Below, one piece after another: positions 43,451 through 51,502 of a DNA stretch of 64,000 bases (its first letter is position 1; each line of letters opens with the position of its first letter). This DNA is from a bacterium. Lineage in GTDB: Bacteria; Zhuqueibacterota; Zhuqueibacteria; Residuimicrobiales; Residuimicrobiaceae. The DNA lies in contig JAKQNR010000024.1 in NCBI GenBank assembly GCA_029565685.1, forward strand, positions 186,001 to 250,000, written 5' to 3'. The notes below the pieces were generated by a model. The model had not been told where the DNA came from. It made no database searches and saw only the letters and a program-made list of their open reading frames with translations. The position numbers and the translations under genes are program-made.

Positions 43451-44125
43451 TTATCGAGTCATGGCATAGTACAATATGTTTACGCCCATTTGCAGGGCCC
43501 GCTCCCGCACCTCGGGCGGATCCTTATGCACCTCTGGGTCTGCCCATCCGTCCGATATATTGGCATTATAGGAGTAAAAAACCACCAGCCTTCCGGAATG
43601 AAAATAGCCCCAGGCCTCAGGCGGGCCGCCGTCGTGTTCGTGGGTCTTTGGCAATCCGTTTTCAAAGGAATAAAAAGTGTGAAAAACCGGATGAGAAAAC
43701 GGGATGGGCAGCAACGCCTTGTCTGGAAACACTTTTTTCATCTCACGGCGAAAGTGTTCATCCATTCCATAGTCATCGTCTGCAAGAAGAAAGCCGCCGC
43801 CCTCCAGATACTGCCGCAAGCGCGCGGCCTCCTGGTCGGTAAAATAGATGCGACCGTGGCCGGTCATGAACAGCAGAGGATAAACGAATAAATTCTCATC
43901 CAGCAGCGAAACGCGCCCCTCCTGATCCGCACAACGCAAGCCGGTCGCACGCTGGAAATAGTTCAGAAGATTGGGGATCATCGAAGCGTCGTTGTACCAG
44001 TCGCCGCCGCCACCGTACTTTAAACGAGCTACGGTAAAAGCCTCAGCAGCGGTCGAGGTCTGCGCCCACCCCACAGAAGTGCATACCCAAAGGCCGCTGA
44101 ACAGTAAAATCGCTGCGTTTTTCAT
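43451..44125 (-). CDS. DUF4159 exported protein
   Basis: A 224-residue protein with a signal peptide (residues 1-21, ending VGWA/Q). The body has FTVARLKYGGGGDWYND near its start, YPLLFMTGHGRIYFTDQEAARLRQYLEGGGFLLADD in the middle and PIPFSHPVFHTFYSF, all characteristic of DUF4159. The family is thought to have a glutamine-amidotransferase/ThuA-like fold without proven activity. The ATG at 44125 is chosen over an upstream in-frame start because it is directly followed by the signal peptide. It precedes DUF4175 by one base, the pairing often seen in this protein family. Confidence 0.85.
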   Translation of the reverse strand: MKNAAILLFSGLWVCTSVGWAQTSTAAEAFTVARLKYGGGGDWYNDASMIPNLLNYFQRATGLRCADQEGRVSLLDENLFVYPLLFMTGHGRIYFTDQEAARLRQYLEGGGFLLADDDYGMDEHFRREMKKVFPDKALLPIPFSHPVFHTFYSFENGLPKTHEHDGGPPEAWGYFHSGRLVVFYSYNANISDGWADPEVHKDPPEVRERALQMGVNILYYAMTR

Positions 44126-44129
44126 ATGT

Positions 44130-44169
44130 CCACAAAACAACAAGTCGGCCTGATGCAAAGCCGACTTGT
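44130..44169 (-). terminator. terminator-like hairpin after the SurA-type gene
   Basis: A perfect ten-pair stem (44160-44169 with 44140-44149) with a ten-base loop is followed on the minus strand by TGTTGTTTTG. The tract is only moderately T-rich. It lies about 80 bases past the chaperone stop and just before DUF4159. Confidence 0.6.
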
Positions 44170-44249
44170 CCAGTTAAGGAAAAATCCATTGGTTTAATGT
44201 CGCCGCATCGGGACGAAGGGCCTCTGCCCCGGCCGCGCGAATAACTGCG

Positions 44250-45578
44250 TTAAAGATAGCTCTTGTCCTTGATATCGACAAACACCGTCTCTCGAATGTC
44301 TTGGAGCCAGGATTCGAACAGCTTTTGCTTTTTATGATCCAACGCGATCTGCTGAATCCGCTCAAAATCTTTTTCCAGCGACATTTCACGCGCTGGTTCA
44401 CGCCGGTTGACGCGAATGATATGAAAGCCATATTGCGTCCGCACTGGATCGGAATAGGCGCTGTCAGCGACCCCACGGATGGCAAAAACAAACTCTTTGG
44501 CCCTTTCCCTCAGCTGATCGATTTCAAACACTCCCAGATGCCCTTTCAGATCTCGGGTGGAGCTGTCCTCCGAGTACCTGGCCACCATTTCTTCGAAGGA
44601 GGCGCCTGCCTGTAACCGGCGGTGAATGGCCCGGATGGTGTCTGCACTGGCCACTTCATCTTCTCTGGTCGCCTTTGGGGTAATGAGGATGTGGCGGACA
44701 CGCACTTTTTCGCCCCTGCGCTCTTCCATCTTGATCAGGTGAAAACCGTATCGCGTTTCCACGAGCGGCGAAAGCTGACCGGGCTGCAGGGCAAACGCCG
44801 CCTCCTCAAAGGGCCGTTCCAGGACGCCTCGGCCCATAAAACCCAGATCCCCGCCGCTGCCAGCTGAGCCGGGATCCTGTGAGAACTCTCGCGCCAGCGC
44901 AGCAAAGTCCTCGCCTGCCTGCAGGCGTTGTTCGATGGAGCGTATCTTTTCCATCGCCACTTGCCGCGACGCGTCGCCGGCCTTGGGAGTGATCAACAGG
45001 TGACTGATATCCACCGTTTCTTGAATTTGTCCGATAGAGTCCTTGTGGCTTTTGAAAAAGGTTTCCACTTCCCGGCGGCCGATCTTGATCCCTGCCAATT
45101 TCTGGTTGCGCACCTGCATGGCGCGCAGATTTTTATCGATTTCATCCCGGTAATTGCGCCGTATCTTGGCCAAAGAAGAACCAAAGTAATCTTCCACCTT
45201 TTCCTCGCTGCCCAACTGCTGGATGACCCCCTGCATCTGTTGTTGCAGATAGGCTTCGACCTGCCGTTCATCCGCTTTAATCGTATCCTTCTCCGCCTGA
45301 ATCAGCAGCAATTTTTGCGTCACCATGTTATTCAAGGTGTTCTTTTTCATCCGCTCGAATTCCTTGGGATTCTTGCTGACGTCCACCTGCATCTGCATGG
45401 CCAGCAAATAAGCTCCCTGAACGATCTCGGATTCCAGAATCACCTCATCATCCACAATGGCCACCACGCGATCTAAAACCTGCTGCGCCGGGGCTTGAAC
45501 CGCGAGCAGAACAACCATCAGAAAAACTCTCTGCCAATGAATTTTCACCGCTTTTTGGACTCCTCTTGCATTAATCAT
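44250..45578 (-). CDS. surA: SurA-type periplasmic chaperone/peptidyl-prolyl isomerase
   Basis: Periplasmic chaperone that helps outer-membrane proteins fold. The 442-residue chain has a signal peptide (about 10-31, ending APAQ), a SurA N-domain starting LDRVVAIVDDEVILESEIVQG, and two parvulin domains. The first spans about 185-285 (SHLLITPKA, then GDLGFMGRG, then RYGFHLIKM). The second spans about 290-390 (RHILITPKA, GHLGVF, QYGFHIIRV). The two-parvulin layout matches SurA. Its start overlaps the stop of the upstream lipoprotein foldase (ATGA). It is suited to help fold the PorV-like barrel, but that is inference. Confidence 0.9.
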   Translation of the reverse strand: MINARGVQKAVKIHWQRVFLMVVLLAVQAPAQQVLDRVVAIVDDEVILESEIVQGAYLLAMQMQVDVSKNPKEFERMKKNTLNNMVTQKLLLIQAEKDTIKADERQVEAYLQQQMQGVIQQLGSEEKVEDYFGSSLAKIRRNYRDEIDKNLRAMQVRNQKLAGIKIGRREVETFFKSHKDSIGQIQETVDISHLLITPKAGDASRQVAMEKIRSIEQRLQAGEDFAALAREFSQDPGSAGSGGDLGFMGRGVLERPFEEAAFALQPGQLSPLVETRYGFHLIKMEERRGEKVRVRHILITPKATREDEVASADTIRAIHRRLQAGASFEEMVARYSEDSSTRDLKGHLGVFEIDQLRERAKEFVFAIRGVADSAYSDPVRTQYGFHIIRVNRREPAREMSLEKDFERIQQIALDHKKQKLFESWLQDIRETVFVDIKDKSYL

Positions 45579-46447
45579 TCGCCCCGGTCAATGCCAAGAT
45601 CAACCTGTTCGCTGAGGTGGGCGATTAATTTTTGATATACCTGTTCCCGCTTTTGAGCGCGCTCCCGCGGCAGAATGGCCTCTCGTACCTGATCGTAGGA
45701 ACGCACCTGCCCTTTTTTAAGCATCTCCCCCAGACGGATGATATGATATCCCAACGACGATTTCACCGGTTGAGAAATATCTTGCACCTTCATCTTCGCC
45801 ACCACAGACGCCAGGGCGGGTGTGAGCTGCTGAAGAGGAACCAGTCCCCAGGCCCCGCCTAGTTCGCGATTGTGATCAATAGATTTCTCCTTGGCCACCA
45901 GAGAAAAATCCTCCCCAGCTACGAGACGGTCTCGCACCTCTTTGGCCTGCGCCAGAGTCTCCACCAGGATCATGTCCAGCTGATAAAGATCCTCAGCAAC
46001 CTCGAATTCCTCTTGATTCTTCTGATAATAATCCTGCAATTCAGCCTCGCTCACCTGAACCTGCTGATCGACCCGTTCGGCGAGAAAAACGGAAACGATG
46101 TAATCCTTACGCAGCTTTTCCAAGTCCCTGCGCACATCCGGACGCCGGTCTATCTTTTCCTTAAGCGCCTGCTGATAGAGCAGTTCTGCCTCGAGCCACT
46201 GTTGAACATACCGCTCCTGCTGCAATCGGCTGAAAGCGCTGTCCTTAATTTCCGGCAGAGCGTCTGTTAGATCTTGCGCAGTCAAGACGCTCTTCCCAAC
46301 ATGGGCGATCACCTGTTGCCCCTGATCCTTGCTGCAAGCAGCCAACAGGCTGATCACTGCGGTCGCCAGACACCAGACTGTCCTCGAGCAGAACCGACTT
46401 AGAAATTTATCCCGTTTCTGTGGACCGCACGCTCTATCGTAAGCCAT
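45575..46447 (-). CDS. PpiC-type peptidyl-prolyl isomerase, probable lipoprotein
   Basis: A 290-residue protein with a signal sequence ending in SLLAACS, a lipobox with the cysteine near residue 38. A SurA/PrsA-like N-domain (about 45-140) is followed by one parvulin domain with LDMILVETLAQAKEV near 157, ELGGAWGLVPL and SSLGYHIIRLGEM near 232. It precedes surA with a four-base overlap, suggesting the two foldases act together on exported proteins. GGAG lies 11 bases before the ATG, a little far. Confidence 0.88.
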   Translation of the reverse strand: MAYDRACGPQKRDKFLSRFCSRTVWCLATAVISLLAACSKDQGQQVIAHVGKSVLTAQDLTDALPEIKDSAFSRLQQERYVQQWLEAELLYQQALKEKIDRRPDVRRDLEKLRKDYIVSVFLAERVDQQVQVSEAELQDYYQKNQEEFEVAEDLYQLDMILVETLAQAKEVRDRLVAGEDFSLVAKEKSIDHNRELGGAWGLVPLQQLTPALASVVAKMKVQDISQPVKSSLGYHIIRLGEMLKKGQVRSYDQVREAILPRERAQKREQVYQKLIAHLSEQVDLGIDRGE

Positions 46448-46489
46448 GAGGGGGAAAGCTCCATCTATATTTTTTCTAAAAATAGCAAC

Positions 46490-49400
46490 TTAGAGTATAC
46501 TTTGCAAGAACTTTTTCGCTGTTTCAACCGGATTATGATGTTTACTGATGTTCACTACGAAATAGAGTGCGTCTTTATCCTGCCGCAAATCAAATCGGCA
46601 CGAGGCTTTGTCCAATATTTTATGCATCCAGGAGGTAAAATGTTCCTTGTCCGGCAAAGAGGGGGTGTGGAATTTTCCGATGAATTGACCGTTCTTGAAT
46701 TGCAGTTCATCGACCAGCGCCTTGCGGGCATACAGTTTTAGCAGCACGAAATCGAACAGATCCCTGGCTGAGGCCGGCATGGGGCCAAAACGGTCGATCA
46801 ACTCGGTGTGCAGCTCTTCGATTGCCCGCTCGGTTTTCGCTTCAATAAGACGTTTGTAAATGTCCACGCGGTCCGATGCCGCAGGGACAAAATCCACCGG
46901 CAGATAAACATCGGTGGGCATCTCCACCCTGCTTTCTATTGCAGGTTCCTGGTCCTGAGACTGCGCCATAGGCTCCAGATTCATCTCCTGGCGCAGTTCG
47001 CGGATCGCCTCTTCCATGATCTTGGCATAGAGTTCATACCCCAGCGCGTTAATATAACCACTTTGTTCAGAGCCAAAGATATTGCCCATACCGCGGATTT
47101 CCATGTCGCGCATGGCGATTTTATACCCAGAACCCAGATGCGTGTACTCTTGAATGGTCTGCAGCCGCTTTATAGCGTTGCGGTTCAGCTTGCGCAGCGC
47201 CGGGATCAGCAAATAGGCATATGCCTGCTGTTGCGAACGGCCCACGCGGCCGCGCAGCTGATAGAGCTGCGCCAGACCAAAGCGGTCCGCCCGGTTCACG
47301 ATCAACGTGTTGGCATTGGGCACATCGATGCCTGATTCGATGATCATGGTGCAGATCAAACACTGTATTTTCCCCTCGCTGAAATCGATCATGATCTGCT
47401 CCAGCTCATCGCCGTCCATCTGGCCGTGGGCCACGCTGAAGCGGACTTCAGGCACCAGTTCGCGCAGCAGGCTGGCTATGCCATAAATGGTCTGAACACG
47501 GTTGTGGACAAAAAAGATTTGACCGCCGCGCTCAACCTCCTTCAAGATGATCTCACGCACGAACACCTTGTCAAAGCGGCTCACTTCGGTCTTGATCGGC
47601 CGACGGTTGTATGGGGGCGTGTTGATCACCGACATGTCGCGTGCACCCATCAGAGCCATATGCATGGTCCTGGGAATCGGGGTTGCGGACAGCGTCAATG
47701 TATCCACTGAAGCTTTCAGCAGTTTCAATTTTTCCTTATGCAGCACGCCGAATTTATGCTCTTCATCCACAATCAACAGGCCCAGATCCTTGAATTCGAC
47801 ATCAGCCGAGAGCAGACGATGGGTGCCGATGATCAAGTCCACTTTGCCTGCTTTGAGCCGCTGAATAATCTCCTTTTGCGCAGCCGGCTTGCGGAATCGA
47901 TTGAGCATCTCGATGCGCACTGGGTACGGTTGCAGTCTTTCGCTGAAGGTGATAAAATGCTGCTGCGCCAAAATCGTAGTCGGCACCAATAACGCCACTT
48001 GTTTGCCGTCATTCAGCGCTTTAAAGGCTGCGCGCACCGCCACTTCGGTTTTGCCAAAGCCCACGTCGCCGCAGATCAGACGATCCATGGGAACCGGCTT
48101 TTCCATATCTTTTTTAATGTCCTGCACAGCTGCGAGCTGATCCTGAGTCTCCTCGTACAAAAACGAGGCCTCAAGCTCACTCTGCCAGGGCTGATCACTG
48201 GAAAAAGCATAACCCTCTTTTAGTTTGCGCAGCGCATACAGCTTGATCAACTGACCGGCTATCTCTTTGACCCGTTGTTTGGTTTTGGTTTTCAGCCGAT
48301 CCCAATCCTTGGCGCCCAGCTTGCTCAGTACCGGAGCGTAACCGTCTTGCGAGGAGTACTTTTGTACACGATCCATTTTTTCAAGAGGTACATACAAACT
48401 GTCGCCATCCTGATATTCAATTTTTATGCACTCCCGCTGCTTGCCGTAAGCCTTGATGTTATGGAGTCCTCGGAAGATACCCACACCATAATCCACATGA
48501 ACTACGATATCGCCTTCGTTCAGTGCGGTCAATTCATTCAGGGAAACTTGGCGTTTGCTGATACGGTCGCCGCGTCTATAGTTCGGCCGGTTAAAGATCT
48601 CTCGTGAGGAGTAGCAGGCCACATGATAATCGTTCCAAATAAAGCCGGCTGAAAGGTTCCATGTTTCTGCGCGTACAGCAGGAGAAAAGTGGTCCTGTTG
48701 CAGCAGCTGCTGCATGCGCTGGGTTTGATAGTCATCTTCACACCAAATGCGCAAAACAGGCTCCACGCCGGCTGCATGCGCATCGGCCTCCAGCCGTTGC
48801 AATTCATTTTTCAGCAGTGTTATATTGCCGGCGAACCGACCGCAGGGCTGAATGTTGAAAGAGATGGTCTCGTGGTCGGCGGTGAGCGAGGAAAAACCAA
48901 GTTGTGAATAGCTCACCAGCTGCGCCAGCACCACATCCGCGGTCTCATAAAACTGATCAAGGGTTAGTTGGCCCTGCAGTTTGTGATCTTCGATATAGGT
49001 TTGGCCCCGCACCTGCAGTCCTCGTTCCGCTTCTTCCAGAGTTATGCGCAACAGAGCGGATTCGGCTGTCATCACCAGGCTGTCGGTTTTTAGGTAAGCG
49101 GCCAAGGTGCTGTCCAATTTCATGATCTCCTGAGGGTGATCTGCTGCCGGGCCAAAGGGGCCGGCGCTTCCGGGCGGCAGCACCGTGAGTGCTTCTCGCG
49201 AAGAAAGGGAGCGTTGGTTTTCCACGTCAAAATCGCGAATGCTTTCAATGGTGTTGCCGAAAAACTCGATGCGGCATGGATGCGTTTCTTCATAACAAAA
49301 GATATCCAGCAATCCGCCGCGAACGCTGATCTCCCCCGGCCCTTCGACACGTTGTTCACGTACGTAACCCATGGACACTAGGCTTTGCACCAGATCCGAG

Positions 49401-49846
49401 AAATAGAGCTCGTCCCCCTGCTGCAAGTAGATCTGGGCCCGACGCAGAGAGGTGGGGTTGACGACTTTTTCCAAAAGCGCGGCTGCCGGCATGACGACAA
49501 CAGGCGCTGGTTCGTTAAGGAGCGCCTTCAGCGCCATAAGCTTACGACCGATCGCTTCAGCAGAGGGTCCCAATTCGCTCCACAGCTGCCGGTCATAAAA
49601 AGGGAATAAAACGGATGAAATTTGTGGAGAGATCTCCTGCAAGTCGCTATAAAACTGCTCCGCCTCCTCCTCGCCAGGAAGCACACACAGAACGGGTTTT
49701 CCTCGATCAGCCAGGGCGTTGAGGATAAAGGCCTGGGCGATATGGTTGGCGCCGCTTGCCTGGACGATTTTATTGGATTGCAGGGCCCTGCGCAGCGCCT
49801 GCAAGGGTTCGCTGTTTGAAAAAATTGTCTTGATCTCTTGCATCAT
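46490..49846 (-). CDS. mfd: transcription-repair coupling factor Mfd
   Basis: ATP-dependent DNA translocase that removes stalled RNA polymerase and recruits UvrA to lesions. The 1118-residue chain has the UvrB-like N-terminal module (with GPGEISVRGGLLDIF), the RNA-polymerase-interacting domain (GDIVVHVDYGVGIFRGL, with YVPLEKMDRVQKY) and the RecG-like helicase with Walker A GDVGFGKTEVAVRAA, box II DEEHKFGV and the RGRVGR motif. A regulatory C-terminal domain completes it. The ATG at 49846, ten bases after the murQ stop, fits the family's N-terminus; a longer frame overlaps murQ. Another ATG follows directly. Confidence 0.96.
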   Translation of the reverse strand: MMQEIKTIFSNSEPLQALRRALQSNKIVQASGANHIAQAFILNALADRGKPVLCVLPGEEEAEQFYSDLQEISPQISSVLFPFYDRQLWSELGPSAEAIGRKLMALKALLNEPAPVVVMPAAALLEKVVNPTSLRRAQIYLQQGDELYFSDLVQSLVSMGYVREQRVEGPGEISVRGGLLDIFCYEETHPCRIEFFGNTIESIRDFDVENQRSLSSREALTVLPPGSAGPFGPAADHPQEIMKLDSTLAAYLKTDSLVMTAESALLRITLEEAERGLQVRGQTYIEDHKLQGQLTLDQFYETADVVLAQLVSYSQLGFSSLTADHETISFNIQPCGRFAGNITLLKNELQRLEADAHAAGVEPVLRIWCEDDYQTQRMQQLLQQDHFSPAVRAETWNLSAGFIWNDYHVACYSSREIFNRPNYRRGDRISKRQVSLNELTALNEGDIVVHVDYGVGIFRGLHNIKAYGKQRECIKIEYQDGDSLYVPLEKMDRVQKYSSQDGYAPVLSKLGAKDWDRLKTKTKQRVKEIAGQLIKLYALRKLKEGYAFSSDQPWQSELEASFLYEETQDQLAAVQDIKKDMEKPVPMDRLICGDVGFGKTEVAVRAAFKALNDGKQVALLVPTTILAQQHFITFSERLQPYPVRIEMLNRFRKPAAQKEIIQRLKAGKVDLIIGTHRLLSADVEFKDLGLLIVDEEHKFGVLHKEKLKLLKASVDTLTLSATPIPRTMHMALMGARDMSVINTPPYNRRPIKTEVSRFDKVFVREIILKEVERGGQIFFVHNRVQTIYGIASLLRELVPEVRFSVAHGQMDGDELEQIMIDFSEGKIQCLICTMIIESGIDVPNANTLIVNRADRFGLAQLYQLRGRVGRSQQQAYAYLLIPALRKLNRNAIKRLQTIQEYTHLGSGYKIAMRDMEIRGMGNIFGSEQSGYINALGYELYAKIMEEAIRELRQEMNLEPMAQSQDQEPAIESRVEMPTDVYLPVDFVPAASDRVDIYKRLIEAKTERAIEELHTELIDRFGPMPASARDLFDFVLLKLYARKALVDELQFKNGQFIGKFHTPSLPDKEHFTSWMHKILDKASCRFDLRQDKDALYFVVNISKHHNPVETAKKFLQSIL

Positions 49847-49856
49847 AGTCGAAGCG

Positions 49857-50771
49857 TCACTCCATGGTGATGGCTTTACGGACAAAGCCATCTGCCTGTT
49901 GCAGGCGTTTTTGCGCTGTGCGGCTATCCACTCCGGCCAGGATCATCACCAGCGCTGTTTTAACGTGGCCGCCAGCTGATTTCAGCGCTGATCCGGCTTC
50001 CTCATAGTCAACACCCGTGGCCAACATGAGAATTCGCTTGGACCGTTCCTCCAGCTTTTTGCTGGTCATCTGCAGATCCACCATCAAATTGCCGTAGACT
50101 TTGCCGAGGCGAATCATGGCGGTGGTGGTGAGCATATTCAGAACCAATTTCGTCGCTGTGCCGGCTTTCATGCGCGTGGATCCCATGATCACCTCCGGTC
50201 CCACTACCGGGCAAATAGCCACATCCACCGGAATGTTCATCTCCTCGCGCGGATTGCAGGTGATATAGATAGTTTTGGCCCCGGCTTTGCGCGCCTGTTC
50301 GATAGCGCCGATCACGTAGGGAGTGCGTCGGCTGGCAGCGATGCCGCAGACCACATCCTCGCGCCCCACCTCCCTGGCCCGGAGGTCATTGGCGCCCTGC
50401 TCGAATTTGTCCTCCGCCCCCTCCTGCGCCTGCACCAGCGCTTTGTTGCCTCCGGCGATCACGCCCTGAATCATCTCTACTCTGACGCCAAACGTAGGCG
50501 GGCATTCGGCTGCATCCAACACACCCAGCCGACCGCTGGTGCCGGCGCCCACATAAAACAACCGGCCTCCGCGTTTAAAGGCGTCGACGATCAGATCCAC
50601 CGCCTGAGCGATATAAGGGATCTCTGCGCCGACGATCTCGGCGACTCGGCGGTCCTCTTCATTGATCATTTGCAAAATCCTCTCCACCGGCATGCTGTCG
50701 ATATCCTTGGTGAGCGGATTAATTTGCTCCGTAGTCAGATCCTTGATCTCTTCAAACACTCTGTCTTTCAC
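49857..50771 (-). CDS. murQ: N-acetylmuramic acid 6-phosphate etherase
   Basis: Cleaves the lactyl ether of MurNAc-6-phosphate, giving GlcNAc-6-phosphate and lactate in cell-wall recycling. The 304-residue SIS-fold protein has FYVGAGTSGRLGVLDAAECPPTF (73-95) and the PEVIMGSTRMKAGTATKLVLN segment, both family signatures, plus a C-terminal helical HTH-like part. Its first 20 bases overlap the end of rsmG. It sits in the origin-proximal operon where parA/parB are often found in other bacteria. Confidence 0.95.
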   Translation of the reverse strand: MKDRVFEEIKDLTTEQINPLTKDIDSMPVERILQMINEEDRRVAEIVGAEIPYIAQAVDLIVDAFKRGGRLFYVGAGTSGRLGVLDAAECPPTFGVRVEMIQGVIAGGNKALVQAQEGAEDKFEQGANDLRAREVGREDVVCGIAASRRTPYVIGAIEQARKAGAKTIYITCNPREEMNIPVDVAICPVVGPEVIMGSTRMKAGTATKLVLNMLTTTAMIRLGKVYGNLMVDLQMTSKKLEERSKRILMLATGVDYEEAGSALKSAGGHVKTALVMILAGVDSRTAQKRLQQADGFVRKAITME

Positions 50772-51396
50772 TTGACCTTTCCTTTCTCAGGAGCAACAAA
50801 CGGCTTTCTGAGATTGTATGCAGCATCGGGATCGATTCAACCGTCGCGCCTGCGAGAGGCTCGACCTCCTCCTGCAAGCCCTTTTGCGTAACCAGAAATC
50901 CCTCAGGCCGCAACAACGGCTGTGCCCATACCCACAACTCTTCCAGCCCGGCCACGGCCCTTGCGGTTACCAGATCGAAAGAGTTTGACCTGCTCTGTTG
51001 CAGCTCCTCCGCCCGCTGGCGCAGCACCTGAGCGTTCGCCAGACCAAGCTGCTCCACCGCTTCGCGCAAAAACAACGTGCGCTGCCGCCGCGAATCCAGC
51101 AGCGTCACCCTTACATCTGGACGTAAAAGCGCCAGGACCACGCCGGGAAAACCTGCGCCGCTGCCCATATCGAGAACCTGGACGCCAGCCAGCAATCCAG
51201 CGACACGGGTGAAATTCCAAGAATCAGCCACATGTTTACTGGCGATCCTGTTGAGATCGTTTTTCGACACCAGATTGCAGCGGCCAGTCCACCGCTCGAC
51301 CAATTCAACATAGCGGTACAGTCCGGCTGCCTGCTCTTCGGACAGAGCGGCTCTGGCGCAAAGTTGGAGCAGCCCGGTTTTGTTTTCGACCCGCAT
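50752..51396 (-). CDS. rsmG: 16S rRNA (guanine527-N7)-methyltransferase
   Basis: Methylates G527 of 16S rRNA. The 214 residues include LVSKNDLNRIASKHVADS near 42-59, the SAM-binding LDMGSGAGFPGVVLAL (74-89) and the VTARAVAGLEELW segment. The gene is next to mnmG and mnmE, the usual order near the origin. It lies 36 bases downstream of the first parS-type palindrome. Confidence 0.95.
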   Translation of the reverse strand: MRVENKTGLLQLCARAALSEEQAAGLYRYVELVERWTGRCNLVSKNDLNRIASKHVADSWNFTRVAGLLAGVQVLDMGSGAGFPGVVLALLRPDVRVTLLDSRRQRTLFLREAVEQLGLANAQVLRQRAEELQQSRSNSFDLVTARAVAGLEELWVWAQPLLRPEGFLVTQKGLQEEVEPLAGATVESIPMLHTISESRLLLLRKERSSERQSV

Positions 51397-51430
51397 TAGA
51401 CCTCGACCGTTTGGTTGAATGAATTAACAA

Positions 51431-51446
51431 CGTTCCACGTGGAACG
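51431..51446. promoter_or_regulatory. parS-type palindrome 1
   Basis: The 16-base site CGTTCCACGTGGAACG is a perfect palindrome with the core GTTCCACGTGGAAC found in bacterial parS sites, bound by ParB to organise origin segregation. It lies between rsmG and mnmG, about 6 kb from oriC. The outer bases differ from the second copy. Confidence 0.88.
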
Positions 51447-51486
51447 CTTTCATCTGCGCGGTTGCGGCCGCAGGTTCTCCCCGGAA

Positions 51487-51502
51487 TGTTCCACGTGGAA
51501 CA
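51487..51502. promoter_or_regulatory. parS-type palindrome 2
   Basis: TGTTCCACGTGGAACA matches the consensus parS form perfectly on both arms. It ends exactly one base before the stop codon of mnmG and is 56 bases from the first site. The pairing of two sites this close strongly supports function. Confidence 0.92.
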
